A DNA stretch of 37,428 bases from Chitinispirillaceae bacterium (GCA_016930275.1 JAFGHA010000041.1:1-37428), one strand, 5' to 3'. Positions 25,512 through 34,194 are shown, numbered from the stretch's first letter. Program-made: numbers and translations. The notes: a model not told the origin generated them from the sequence alone.

Positions 25512-25576
25512 AAGAGGATACCCGCGTGAATCGGGTCGGAACAGGAGTATAGAAGTACCGTCGCGGCAGTTTCCCG

Positions 25577-26806
25577 CTATCGACGCAGCGGTCGTTTTTT
25601 ACGGGCGGAACTTTTTTCCAGTCCCTGCCGGAGATCCGCGATAAGATCATCAGCATCTTCAATTCCAACCGCGAGACGGAATAAGGTGTCGGTGATCCCG
25701 AGTTTGAGACGCTCCGCACGGGGATAATCGTAGTAACTGACCAGTGCCGGGTGGGTAATCAGTGTCTCCACACCACCGAGACTCGGTCCGATATAGCAGA
25801 GTTTCAATGCATCGAGAAATCTTTTTGATGTTTCCAGGGTGCCTTTGATTTCAAAAGTGACCACTCCCCCGCCACCGGTCATCTGCTCTTTCGCGATAGC
25901 GTAATGCCGGTGACTCTCCAGAAACGGATAATACACCCGTTTTACCGCCGGATGTCCTTCAAGAAATAGGGCTATCCGCAACGCAGTTTCATTCTGACGT
26001 TCAACCCGTATCGGAAATGTCTTCATTCCCCTGAGCAGAAGATAACAACAGTGCGGATCGATAACCCCCCCCATTGACTTATGCAGTGCCCGTATCTTGT
26101 CAATCAGCGCACTGCTGCCGAGAACCGCCCCGGCGAGGATGTCGTTATGACCGGCCAGATATTTCGTACAGCTCTGCAGCACGAGATCAATACCGAACTC
26201 CAGAGGCCGCTGGTTTACCGGTGTACTGAAGGTACTGTCGATAAGGGTGAGTACCTTATGTTTTTTCGCGATGGCAACGAGTTTCACCAGATCGAAAATA
26301 TTCAGATATGGATTGGTGGGAGATTCACTGAAAATGAAACGGGTATTGGGCTGTATCGCCCGGTCGATTGCTTCATAATCATCGAATGATACGATAGTCG
26401 CGCCAATCCCGAAGCGCTGAAGATAGGAACGACAGAATTCCAGGGTCTTCTTGTAACTGTCATCGGTAATGACTATATGGTCACCTGATTTTACCAGCGA
26501 CAAAATGGTCGTGGTGATGGCACTCATGCCCGAGGAGAAAACCACACAGTCCTGGGCTCCCTCGAGATCCGCGAGACGGCGTTCAGCTATAGTGGCAGTG
26601 GGATTACCGTACCGGCCGTATTCAAAATGTTCCTTACCTTTCTTGGTATACTCCTCGATGTCGCTGCTCCCCGAAAAAGTAAACGTGGCGGTCTGCACGA
26701 TCGGAGTGGTTATGGCATCGGCATACTTTTTCCTGCTCTCACCGGCATGAATGGAACGGGTGGCGAGGGAATACTTGTTCTGTTTTCCGGTGGTGTGTTT
26801 TGCCAT
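25577..26806 (-). CDS. cystathionine gamma-synthase/lyase-family PLP enzyme
   Basis: 409 residues from the ATG at 26806-26804 (AAGGA eight bases upstream; an earlier in-frame ATG at 26830 lacks a site). Cys/Met-metabolism PLP enzyme: TRSIHAGE, YGRYGNPT (63-70, phosphate and substrate Tyr/Arg), FSSGMSAITT, SPTNPYLNIFDL, LIDSTFSTP with D190, and QSCTKYLAGHND with the PLP-binding Lys215. PSLGGVETLITHPA is the typical C-terminal substrate segment. Family members make cystathionine, cleave it, or eliminate from methionine; motifs alone do not distinguish them. Monocistronic, with about 265 non-coding bases upstream before the tRNA terminator. Confidence 0.85.
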   Translation of the reverse strand: MAKHTTGKQNKYSLATRSIHAGESRKKYADAITTPIVQTATFTFSGSSDIEEYTKKGKEHFEYGRYGNPTATIAERRLADLEGAQDCVVFSSGMSAITTTILSLVKSGDHIVITDDSYKKTLEFCRSYLQRFGIGATIVSFDDYEAIDRAIQPNTRFIFSESPTNPYLNIFDLVKLVAIAKKHKVLTLIDSTFSTPVNQRPLEFGIDLVLQSCTKYLAGHNDILAGAVLGSSALIDKIRALHKSMGGVIDPHCCYLLLRGMKTFPIRVERQNETALRIALFLEGHPAVKRVYYPFLESHRHYAIAKEQMTGGGGVVTFEIKGTLETSKRFLDALKLCYIGPSLGGVETLITHPALVSYYDYPRAERLKLGITDTLFRLAVGIEDADDLIADLRQGLEKSSARKKRPLRR

Positions 26807-27070
26807 CGAGCAGTCCTTTCGTATGAACATCGGTTATTCCGGCGGAGCCAATCATCCTCCTGCCCGCCGATAAAAATACTAAATATCCGCTGGTCTATAA
26901 AGAATGTTGTGGCGGAGTGCGGTTGCGGAACCATGCAGCAGAGTCCATCGTGGCTTTCCGGATACTTCCACCCGGCAGAAATTTCTCTGCAGATAACATA
27001 TCATTAAAATGGTATTCAGGGAGGAAGGGGTAAATGAATTTGATTTTCAATAGTGATAAGGAAGGATAAA

Positions 27071-27103
27071 AATCAGAAACCCCGCTGTGCGGGGTTTCTG
27101 ATT
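27071..27103 (-). terminator. terminator of the tRNA operon
   Basis: Perfect 15-bp stem AATCAGAAACCCCGC / GCGGGGTTTCTGATT with a 3-base loop. On the minus strand it follows tRNA-Asp immediately and is succeeded by TTTTATCC. Confidence 0.9.
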
Positions 27104-27177
27104 CGGACCGGACGAGACTTGAACTCGCGGCCTCTGGCTTGACAGGCCAGCGTTCTAACCAACTGAACTACCGGTCC
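27104..27177 (-). tRNA. tRNA-Asp (GTC)
   Basis: 74 bases on the minus strand: acceptor GGACCGG/CCGGTCC, D-arm GTTC-loop-GAAC, anticodon stem CTGGC/GCCAG with loop CTGTCAA (anticodon GTC), T-arm GCGAG-TTCAAGT-CTCGT, discriminator G as expected for Asp. CCA is not encoded. It is the second tRNA of the unit. Confidence 0.96.
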
Positions 27178-27218
27178 AATATTTTTTCGAGCGTAACCGA
27201 CTCAATTATCTTGGTAAA

Positions 27219-27293
27219 TGGGCGTTGTAGGATTCGAACCTACGACCACCTGCTTGTAAGGCAGGCACTCTATACCAGCTGAGCTAAACGCCC
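27219..27293 (-). tRNA. tRNA-Val (TAC)
   Basis: 75 bases on the minus strand: acceptor GGGCGTT/AACGCCC, anticodon stem CCTGC/GCAGG with loop CTTACAA (anticodon TAC), T-arm GTAGG-TTCGAAT-CCTAC, discriminator A. CCA is not encoded. Its first ten bases also encode the end of the protein gene at 27284-27505. Confidence 0.96.
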
Positions 27294-27505
27294 GATTTCT
27301 TCGACGTATCCGGTGCTTTATCCTTGAGGATAAGTGCAACCGGGATGACGATACAATAGCCTCCGATCAGCAAAAAGGGCGCGACACTCAGCGACAGGGG
27401 GTTATCAACCGGCCCCTGAGCCAGCAGAATATAGCCCGTAACTATCAGCAAGATGCCGATTAAAAATACCGCTATTTGCTTTCCAGAAAAGATATTTTTC
27501 ATCAT
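27284..27505 (-). CDS. small two-TM membrane protein (DUF3098-like)
   Basis: 73 residues; AAAGGGAA lies just before two adjacent ATGs (27505 and 27502). Two membrane helices, IAVFLIGILLIVTGYILLA and VAPFLLIGGYCIVIPVALIL, with a short Gly/Pro/Asn loop between, resemble the small DUF3098 membrane proteins. The striking point is the 3' end: its last codons and TAG stop (…GGC GTT TAG) are the first ten bases of tRNA-Val. The promoter at 27529-27555 would drive it together with both tRNAs. Function unknown. Confidence 0.7.
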   Translation of the reverse strand: MMKNIFSGKQIAVFLIGILLIVTGYILLAQGPVDNPLSLSVAPFLLIGGYCIVIPVALILKDKAPDTSKKSGV

Positions 27506-27528
27506 TTCCCTTTAAAAAGAGCTTAAAA

Positions 27529-27555
27529 ATTATATCAAGCTTCCATGCGTGTCAA
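27529..27555 (-). promoter_or_regulatory. sigma-70 promoter for the small membrane gene and tRNAs
   Basis: On the minus strand, a perfect TTGACA (27555-27550) and a perfect TATAAT (27534-27529), but with only 15 bases between them rather than 17. It lies between the HAMP gene stop and the start at 27505, placing the small gene and two tRNAs in one transcript that ends at the 27071 terminator. Confidence 0.65.
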
Positions 27556-27557
27556 TA

Positions 27558-28175
27558 CTAAAGTTGCAGCCCCTGAATCACCTGCTCCCGTTCCTCATCG
27601 GTAATCGCATTTTTCAGTGCACTGAACCGCTGCCGGGTTACCGAATTCACTTCATTGAACAGCAATGCGAGATTCTGCAACTCATCACCTCTTCGCAGAT
27701 GGATTTCGTTTGTATAGGTCCCCTGAATCATACTATGACAGGTTTTCTCAAGCCGGAATACCGGTCCCGCCACCTTGTGGGAAAAAAAGATAGTCAGCAG
27801 TACAATCTGGATGATCACCAGCAAAACCCCGGTTCCGAATACCCAGAGCAGTGAAAAAAGGATATTCCTTTTAAACTCTTTGTTGGTGGCGAAATTCCTG
27901 AAATAATCCGTGATATTTCCAACCAGTGATTTGTACTGATCAATGGACGGTTCCTCGCTGTCCTGCAGTTCCAGTGCGATTTTACTTTCAATATCACTCC
28001 TGACGATCCGGACCGTGGTGGTCAACAGTGTCTGTGTCGCCATATAGAGCGTTACCAGCATGAAACCGAGCAATATCAGCATGGGAATCAGCATGGTGAG
28101 CATGTACCTTCCCTGAAACTTCCGGTCGATGAAAAAGTGCGTTCTGCTGAATGCCGCATTATTTTTTTGCGTCAC
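27558..28175 (-). CDS. membrane-anchored HAMP-domain protein
   Basis: 205 residues from a GTG at 28175-28173 (AAGGAG about 8-10 bases upstream). The longer frame to 28295 lies entirely in the preceding gene. TM1 at about 24-46 (MLTMLIPMLILLGFMLVTLY), a ~55-residue periplasmic segment, TM2 at about 104-130 (ILFSLLWVFGTGVLLVIIQI), then a HAMP domain (HKVAGPVFRLEKTCHSMIQG, then RRGDELQNLALLFNEV). No output domain follows, so it ends where a receptor normally begins its signalling helix. It overlaps the end of the pgpH-like gene by 17 bases, implying coupling, so it may modulate that enzyme; this is inference. Confidence 0.75.
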   Translation of the reverse strand: MTQKNNAAFSRTHFFIDRKFQGRYMLTMLIPMLILLGFMLVTLYMATQTLLTTTVRIVRSDIESKIALELQDSEEPSIDQYKSLVGNITDYFRNFATNKEFKRNILFSLLWVFGTGVLLVIIQIVLLTIFFSHKVAGPVFRLEKTCHSMIQGTYTNEIHLRRGDELQNLALLFNEVNSVTRQRFSALKNAITDEEREQVIQGLQL

Positions 28176-30489
28176 GGTCCTGCTCCTTGTCTTTTGACGG
28201 ATACTCGATACGGGAATGAAAAATGCCCTGCAGAACCGGCATGAAACCTTCGACGATTTCATCAAGATCCCGCAGGGTAAGGTCACACTGATCAAGTTGC
28301 GACGAAAGAAACTTGTCGCGGATTATTTTTTTCACCAGATCACGCAGTAATTTCGGCGAACTGGTGCCGAGACTCCTTGAAGCGGCCTCAACACTGTCGG
28401 CCAGCATGATAATAGCCGATTCTCTGGTCTGCGGTACCGGTCCGGCATACCGGAATTCCTGTTCCTGCACCTGCTTGTGCGGATCCTGCTCCAGCGCCTT
28501 CTCGTAGAAGAATGAAACCATGCTGGTTCCGTGGTGCTGCATGATGACATCCTGAATCGATTTGGGAACATGGTATTTACGGGCCAGCTCGACGCCATCC
28601 TTGACATGAGAACATATGATCAGGGCGCTCATCGAGGGAGCCAGTTTGGTGTGACGGGTCCGGTCGACCGTCAGGCAATTTTCCACGAAATAATCCGATT
28701 TCTCGATTTTACCGATATCATGATAGTACGAGGCGACACGGGCGAAAAGAGAATTGGCCCCGATACGCTGAGCGGCCGATTCCGCCAGGTTTCCCACCAG
28801 AACGCTGTGATTGTACGTGCCGGCAGCTTCGATCGACAAACGCTTGAGTACCGGATGATTGAGGTCGGAAAGTTCCACCAGTGTCATGTCGGTAGTGATA
28901 TCGAACAGATGTTCAAAAACCGTCGTGAGCATCATCGCGGAAAAAATCGAGATGATCACACTGATCAGCGCCAGACTGAAGTTGATCAGGAGCGACAGGA
29001 GCGAGAGCTTGAAACTGATCAGATGCCACAGCGTGATGATAACGATACAGATGAGAACAACCGACGGAATGATTTTGAAGAAGTGCCACCGGTACCGTAT
29101 GTTCCTGGCCGAAAAACCGGCGATGATTCCACTCAGCAACGCGAAAATGAAATAATAGTGGTTGAATCCCGTAACGCATCCGAAAAAGATACTGATAAAA
29201 AGGGTGAAGATGAAACTCACTTCGATCGTGAAGAGTATCGCGGTGAGAATCGAACCCATGGTCAGCGGGATGATGTATTCGGGTACCAGCATCGTCATCT
29301 CACTGGATCCCTCGAAAAGACGGGGTACCAGTGCCATACTCCCCCGAATGAACGCCACCTGCAGACAGAGAATGATCGCCAGGGCGATGAGATGTTTGTC
29401 ATTCCGCACCAGGCGTTTCTGATACCTGCTGATATAAAACGCGGCGAACAGCAGCGGCAACATCACGATGAGCCATCTTCCGACATTATTAGCGGCGATC
29501 TTCCGTTTTTCCTGCACGTTCACCATTTTATCGAGGGCGTACCGCAGCGATTTGAGCTTTCTGATAACCTCGGGAGTCACCTCCTGGTGTTTACGGATAA
29601 TTTCGGTATCCTTGATCACCTTGCCGCTTATCTCAAGCACTTCCTGGGAGGCCTTGTGCTGGCGCTGTACCGTCAGTTCACCGTTGATTTTGACATTCGG
29701 ACGCACATAGACGAACAACAGTTCGTAGATGGCGTTGAGTGCCTCATCATCGAGTTTCCGCTCGACCCGCAGCCGTTTGATCGCATTCTCGAGTGCAATT
29801 TCCTTGACCGGCAGATCAGAGACACGGAGGGTGGTTTCACTGGAATCCCTCCGCAGGGTCACATACTGTTTCTTGTACAGCAGATGCTGGTCAAAGGAGG
29901 TATTGTACAGCGTCCGCAGTTCGGTCAGCCGTTCCATCGACGATACCAGCAGTACCGCGGAAACACCTTTGTCAAGCATATCCCGCGCGGCGATCATGAC
30001 GTCTTCGATGAGAAACGGCCGCTGACGCAGAACGGCGAGAGCATTATCGGAAAGTTCCCGTGAAAATGAATGGAGTCTTTGCGCAGCGATACTGTCCGCC
30101 GAATCCTTTGCAGCGACAAGCGTCAGGGTACGCCGGAGATCATCAAGTTGTTTGAGAACGGCTTCGGCAATGGTATCGTCATAATCAACCACCTGCAGAA
30201 TCTGTTCCATGGCCTTTTTACGCTCCCGTTCCACCTCGTCGGGTGAACGGAGTATATCGTAGGTAATCGGTGCGATTATGGTCTCTTTCGCCGCCTCCCC
30301 CGCTTTGGGCAGATCAAACTGTTGTACCGTACGGGTAAAGGGAAAAAGTACAATGAGCAGGAGAATTATTCCGATGAGTACCAGAAGCGGAGTAGAGACG
30401 AAGGAAGGTATGCGCAACCGGAAACGTTTTCCAAAGTTAATTACTTTAAATACCCGGGTTTTGCCCGATGATTTTCTGTTGTTTTTCAT
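28159..30489 (-). CDS. pgpH: 7TM-HD c-di-AMP phosphodiesterase (PgpH/YqfF family)
   Basis: 776 residues. Order of parts: a cytoplasmic Lys/Arg-rich start; one TM (TPLLVLIGIILLLIVLFPF, 33-51); a large extracytoplasmic region (~52-335) with the 7TMR-HDED hallmark KETIIAPITYDILRS; seven membrane helices between ~336 and 525; and a cytoplasmic HD domain with GTYNHSVLVGNLAE (H561), ASYYHDIGKI (H590, D591), SHVKDGVELARKY and IMQHHGTSM. This architecture is that of PgpH, which hydrolyses cyclic di-AMP to pApA. The metal-binding His/Asp residues are intact. The usual phoH/ybeY neighbours are absent here; instead the HAMP gene overlaps its 3' end. Confidence 0.92.
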   Translation of the reverse strand: MKNNRKSSGKTRVFKVINFGKRFRLRIPSFVSTPLLVLIGIILLLIVLFPFTRTVQQFDLPKAGEAAKETIIAPITYDILRSPDEVERERKKAMEQILQVVDYDDTIAEAVLKQLDDLRRTLTLVAAKDSADSIAAQRLHSFSRELSDNALAVLRQRPFLIEDVMIAARDMLDKGVSAVLLVSSMERLTELRTLYNTSFDQHLLYKKQYVTLRRDSSETTLRVSDLPVKEIALENAIKRLRVERKLDDEALNAIYELLFVYVRPNVKINGELTVQRQHKASQEVLEISGKVIKDTEIIRKHQEVTPEVIRKLKSLRYALDKMVNVQEKRKIAANNVGRWLIVMLPLLFAAFYISRYQKRLVRNDKHLIALAIILCLQVAFIRGSMALVPRLFEGSSEMTMLVPEYIIPLTMGSILTAILFTIEVSFIFTLFISIFFGCVTGFNHYYFIFALLSGIIAGFSARNIRYRWHFFKIIPSVVLICIVIITLWHLISFKLSLLSLLINFSLALISVIISIFSAMMLTTVFEHLFDITTDMTLVELSDLNHPVLKRLSIEAAGTYNHSVLVGNLAESAAQRIGANSLFARVASYYHDIGKIEKSDYFVENCLTVDRTRHTKLAPSMSALIICSHVKDGVELARKYHVPKSIQDVIMQHHGTSMVSFFYEKALEQDPHKQVQEQEFRYAGPVPQTRESAIIMLADSVEAASRSLGTSSPKLLRDLVKKIIRDKFLSSQLDQCDLTLRDLDEIVEGFMPVLQGIFHSRIEYPSKDKEQDRDAKK

Positions 30490-30732
30490 ACTGATTCGAT
30501 CGGTATGGACTGTACCGTCAATGCAATAGCGGTTGATTGACTGAACATTTCCTTACGTCGTTTTCGGTCGTTGTGTCCCGTCTTTAAAAAAAATGCTGAT
30601 TGCCTGTAGATGCAGGAGTCCCGTGTTCAACCACGAAGTACCGGTTGTTTGAATAGAATATATATACTACCCCGGACAAGAACAAAGAAGGGCTCCTGTC
30701 TCCGGAACCGGTCCTGCGTCGGTTGTAATAAT

Positions 30733-31512
30733 TCAGCGGGGAATGACAAGTACCTGTCCGGGGAATATCAGATCCGACGGTTCTGCAATTCTTTTCAATT
30801 TCGTCCGGTCTCTGATACGATGGAAATTTCTTTCGAGGACGTCTTTATTTGCCTGATAAATACGTACCCATTGATTCGGATCGCCATATACCTTGCCGGC
30901 GATACTGAAAAGCGTTTCCGGTACGCCATCGCTGTTCATCACCGTATAGGTATTCCCGGTGGTGATCGACGATGTTTTCGTATCCGTCTCCGTTTCGGCG
31001 ATAGCCGACTCGGCAGCCGTATCCAGTGCCTTGCGAAGAGAAGTATACCGCTGTTGAGCGGTGGAAATATTCATGGAAATGGCGGCTACCGAGGTACGAA
31101 GTGAACGAAGGCGTGACGCCGGATGATCCTTCACCTTCTGAGCTTTTTGCACAAGTGATTGAAAATTGATTGAATCCGCAAGAAACCGGTCATCATCGGC
31201 ACTCAGAAACGTGGATGTTTCTTTCTCCAGCCGCTGCACACGCCCGGAAAATTCAGCAAGACTGTTCTCCGTGAGGCCGACGACTTCGAGTTTTTTCTTC
31301 CGTAATGAAACGATTCGCTCGCGGGAAGCCTCGATCTTCTTTTTCAATGAAAGAACTGAGGCCTGTTCTTCCGCGATCTGTTCCCGGAGTTGCTGCTCAC
31401 GAGTCTGCAGAGAATGAATCTGTTGTTCTATTTCGGAGCGGGTGAGGGGTGCTTTCTGAGCGAAGAGAGGGATACATATCAGTAGTGTAATACCTGCAGG
31501 TACACGCGTCAT
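30733..31512 (-). CDS. secreted coiled-coil protein with C-terminal LysM-type domain
   Basis: 259 residues; AAGGGGG lies eight bases before the ATG. A signal peptide (about 1-19, ending LFAQ) is followed by a long coiled coil at ~25-170 (RSEIEQQIHSLQTREQQLRE, EEQASVLSLKKKIEASRERI). The last ~60 residues form a LysM-like module: YTVMNSDGVPETLFSIAGKV, YGDPNQWVRIYQANKDVL, DLIFPGQVLVIPR. LysM binds peptidoglycan or chitin-type glycans, so this is likely a periplasmic wall-bound protein. It follows the coiled-coil lipoprotein by 52 bases, and the two probably form one operon. Confidence 0.82.
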   Translation of the reverse strand: MTRVPAGITLLICIPLFAQKAPLTRSEIEQQIHSLQTREQQLREQIAEEQASVLSLKKKIEASRERIVSLRKKKLEVVGLTENSLAEFSGRVQRLEKETSTFLSADDDRFLADSINFQSLVQKAQKVKDHPASRLRSLRTSVAAISMNISTAQQRYTSLRKALDTAAESAIAETETDTKTSSITTGNTYTVMNSDGVPETLFSIAGKVYGDPNQWVRIYQANKDVLERNFHRIRDRTKLKRIAEPSDLIFPGQVLVIPR

Positions 31513-31564
31513 GGTAGTACCCCCTTATGGAAGTCTGTTGCCGACGGGAAATGAGGAGGTTACC

Positions 31565-31846
31565 TTAGTTTGAACCGTCCTCCTGAAGAAGTTCCTCCTG
31601 CTCCTGTTCCTCGTTCTGTTCCTGGGTTCCGCTTGTACCCAGCTCTTCTTCGAGCTTCATACGTTCCGTGCGAAGCTCGGAAAGCTTCCGTTCGGCGCTC
31701 TCTGCCGCTGCACGTGCCTCTTCCAGTTTTCCGGTCTCTTCCGCCGAACCTGACGTCGTCGCAGATCCGCCGCAACCGGTTAACCCACTGGTAACAAGAA
31801 ATGCACTGAGCAGGGTTATTCCAGTAATTTTGAGAAACTTAGCCAT
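31565..31846 (-). CDS. small coiled-coil lipoprotein
   Basis: 93 residues from the ATG at 31846-31844, chosen because GGAGG lies six bases before it; the frame opens ten codons earlier. Lipoprotein signal LVTSGLTGC (C25). After a Gly/Ser linker comes a single helix EEARAAAESAERKLSELRTE and an acidic Glu/Gln tail. Size and layout resemble Lpp-type periplasmic spacers, but it lacks a terminal Lys for peptidoglycan linkage. Upstream gene of the LysM protein. Confidence 0.75.
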   Translation of the reverse strand: MAKFLKITGITLLSAFLVTSGLTGCGGSATTSGSAEETGKLEEARAAAESAERKLSELRTERMKLEEELGTSGTQEQNEEQEQEELLQEDGSN

Positions 31847-31909
31847 TGAAACCTCCCGTTTATTGTACAGCTCCATGAAAAAGTAGTCAAGTAGGTACTT
31901 GAATTAGGT

Positions 31910-31937
31910 AATATACTAGTTTTATGCGCCATTTCAA
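31910..31937 (-). promoter_or_regulatory. candidate promoter of the lipoprotein-LysM operon
   Basis: On the minus strand, TTGAAA (31937-31932), 16 bases, TATATT (31915-31910), about 65 bases before the start. A second, closer TTGACT-17-TACAAT pair ends only 15 bases before the ATG and would leave almost no leader, so I prefer this one. Confidence 0.4.
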
Positions 31938-32081
31938 CCAAATTATTACCTGAAATCGTTAAAAAGTAAATATCAGTTATTCAGAATTCAGTATTCAGGA
32001 GTCAGAACAGGAGAATACCTTGAAAGATTTCGGGATTTGATCATGATTCATTAAAAAAGAATCACATCTTCTGCCTGTTCC

Positions 32082-32151
32082 CGCCCCCTAAATCCCCCGC
32101 AGGGGGACTTCCAAGATGGTTCCCCCTGCGGGGGAACCTACGGAGGGGGCG
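32082..32151. repeat. ~70-bp nested palindromic repeat element
   Basis: Outer 8-bp ends CGCCCCCT (32082-32089) and AGGGGGCG (32144-32151) enclose two inner hairpins, TCCCCCGCAGGGGGA and GTTCCCCCTGCGGGGGAAC. C/G-rich nested palindromes of the CCCCCTAAATCCCCC type are dispersed intergenic repeats in many genomes. It lies in the gap between aspS and the lipoprotein promoter. Confidence 0.7.
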
Positions 32152-32226
32152 ATAACGCGCAGGAAGAAATCACATTTCGTTTTATCCTACCGAAGTAGAA
32201 TTAGGTACCTTGGTTGTCAGTTCCGC

Positions 32227-32248
32227 TCATCCTGAGCTTGTCGAAGGA
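32227..32248. repeat. TCATCCTGAGCTTGTCGAAGG-type dispersed repeat
   Basis: The segment TCATCCTGAGCTTGTCGA (then AGGA) is a widely seen intergenic repeat unit in diverse bacterial genomes, recognisable by its spurious translation AHPELVEG. One unit is present here, 57 bases downstream of the aspS stop. Confidence 0.6.
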
Positions 32249-32304
32249 GAGCATTACCGGGGTTTTCCGGACAGAAATCAAGTAGCCGTACACCGCCCTC
32301 ACCT

Positions 32305-34086
32305 CTATTTTTCCAACGTTATTCCCAACTCCTTCAACTGGACTTCCGCCACGTTGTCCGGGGCGTTATCCATCAGCGAGATCCCGGCGGATGTTTTCGG
32401 AAACGGAATGACATCCCTGATACTGTCGAGTCCGAGCATCAGCATGACCAGCCGGTCAAGTCCGAAGGCCAGACCACCGTGCGGTGGAGCGCCGAAAGAG
32501 AGGGCCTTGAGCAGAAATCCGAATTTTTCCTGCGCCTCATCCTCTGAAATACCCAACAGGGTGAATACTTTCCGTTGTATAGCACTGGTATGAATCCGGA
32601 TACTGCCCCCACCGACTTCGAATCCGTTAAGGACAAGATCGTAACTTCGTGAGTGCGCCTTGAAATACTCCGGAGTACCGAGCAGAGCGACATCCTCTTC
32701 GAGGGGAGCGGTAAAGGGATGATGTACCGACATGTACCTTCCCTCTTCCTCGCTGAATTCAAACAGGGGGAATTCGGTAACCCATAAAAAATTGAAATCC
32801 TTTTTATCGATAAGATTTTTCAATTTACCGATCTCAAGCCGCAGTTGCCCGAGTGCTGTGAAACAGACTTTTTCCGGAGCGGCGATTACGAACACCATCA
32901 TACCGGTCCTCGCTCCGGTTGCGTCCAGGAGAGCCCGTTCTTCCGTATCGGAGAGAAACTTTCTGGTCGGTCCCTCGAGCCCGGTGTCGTTGCAGCGAAG
33001 CCAGACCAGTCCTTTCGCGCCATATTTCGCCACATGTGCGGTGAGGGTATCGATCTGTTTACGGGAAAGATCACCGCACTCAGGCCCGGCCAGGGCTGCA
33101 ATCTTCCCTCCGCTCTCCAGCGTCGAACTGAATACCTTGAACGAGGATTCCGCGAAAAGATGACCGACATCATGAATCGGCACATCAAACCTCAGATCAG
33201 GTTTGTCACTGCCGTAGGTGTGAAACGCCTCTTCGTAGCTCATCCGGCGGAAGGGAACCGGCAGTGTATGTCCGAGACAGTTACTGAAAACCGATGCCAT
33301 CATCCCCTCAAATACCGTGTAGACATCCTCTTCGTCGATAAAGGACATTTCCGCATCGATCTGGGTGAATTCAGGTTGACGATCGGCACGGAGGTCCTCG
33401 TCCCGGAAACAGCGCGCGATCTGAAAATACCGGTCGAATCCCGATACCATAAGAATCTGCTTGTAGGTTTGCGGTGACTGGGGAAGGGCATAGAATTTTC
33501 CCGGATTCAGTCTGCTCGGTACCAGAAAATCACGAGCGCCCTCGGGGGTGCTTTTCATGAGAATCGGCGTTTCGATTTCGGTGAAATCACTCTCCCAGAG
33601 ATACTTCCGCACTTCCGCGGTGACCTTGTGCCTGAAGGTGATGTTACGGCTGAGAAACGGTCGACGCAGATCCAGAAACCGGTACCGGAGTTTGAGTTCC
33701 TCGGATTCGGAAGCATCAGGATCGTTGATATGCAGCGGCGGGGTCGCCGCTTCATTGAAGAGATGCAGCGCATCGGCGATGATTTCTATCTCTCCGGTCG
33801 GCATGCGGGGGTTAGCCATTTCCGCCGGACGAAGCCGTACCGTGCCCGATACCGCGATAACGAATTCATGACGGAGAGTTGCCGCGACCGCGGCGGTGTC
33901 GGGATCGTCAACCGGATTGAACACCACCTGCGTAATCCCCTTCCGGTCGCGCAGATCGATGAAAATGATACCGCCGTGATTGCGCCAGTTGTGTACCCAC
34001 CCGTTGAGTAGCACCTTGTTTCCCTCGTTTGCCGCGGTCAATTCACCGCAGGAGTGGGTTCTCCGCCATTGTGACTGTGTTTCCAT
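32305..34086 (-). CDS. aspS: aspartyl-tRNA synthetase
   Basis: 593 residues, the usual bacterial length. N-terminal OB-fold anticodon domain (LNGWVHNWRNHGGIIFIDLR), class II core with RYRFLDLRRP, TPEGARDFLVPS and FRDEDLRADRQPEFTQID (motif 2), an inserted GAD domain at ~280-410, and motif 3 in HGGLAFGLDRLVMLMLG. It charges tRNA-Asp, one copy of which lies at 27104. The His in NHGGIIF is the residue found in non-discriminating bacterial enzymes, which also charge tRNA-Asn for the amidotransferase route; that is suggestive only. No operon partner is visible. Confidence 0.97.
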   Translation of the reverse strand: METQSQWRRTHSCGELTAANEGNKVLLNGWVHNWRNHGGIIFIDLRDRKGITQVVFNPVDDPDTAAVAATLRHEFVIAVSGTVRLRPAEMANPRMPTGEIEIIADALHLFNEAATPPLHINDPDASESEELKLRYRFLDLRRPFLSRNITFRHKVTAEVRKYLWESDFTEIETPILMKSTPEGARDFLVPSRLNPGKFYALPQSPQTYKQILMVSGFDRYFQIARCFRDEDLRADRQPEFTQIDAEMSFIDEEDVYTVFEGMMASVFSNCLGHTLPVPFRRMSYEEAFHTYGSDKPDLRFDVPIHDVGHLFAESSFKVFSSTLESGGKIAALAGPECGDLSRKQIDTLTAHVAKYGAKGLVWLRCNDTGLEGPTRKFLSDTEERALLDATGARTGMMVFVIAAPEKVCFTALGQLRLEIGKLKNLIDKKDFNFLWVTEFPLFEFSEEEGRYMSVHHPFTAPLEEDVALLGTPEYFKAHSRSYDLVLNGFEVGGGSIRIHTSAIQRKVFTLLGISEDEAQEKFGFLLKALSFGAPPHGGLAFGLDRLVMLMLGLDSIRDVIPFPKTSAGISLMDNAPDNVAEVQLKELGITLEK

Positions 34087-34194
34087 AGAATCCCTTGCTG
34101 ATTTGCTTTTATTATTGTTTGAAAGTGATTTCCGTACGGTACGGTGATTATGGAAAATAACTTATGACTGGGGGGATTAACAGGGCGGGGCGGA

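Noticed and set aside
28531..30063. 510-codon plus-strand open frame
   Set aside because: Antisense to the pgpH-like gene; extremely Arg/Asp/Gln-rich as expected from a reversed membrane-protein gene.
31861..31890. TTGACT-17-TACAAT promoter directly before the coiled-coil lipoprotein
   Set aside because: Good consensus, but it would start transcription essentially at the ribosome site; the promoter at 31910-31937 is more plausible.
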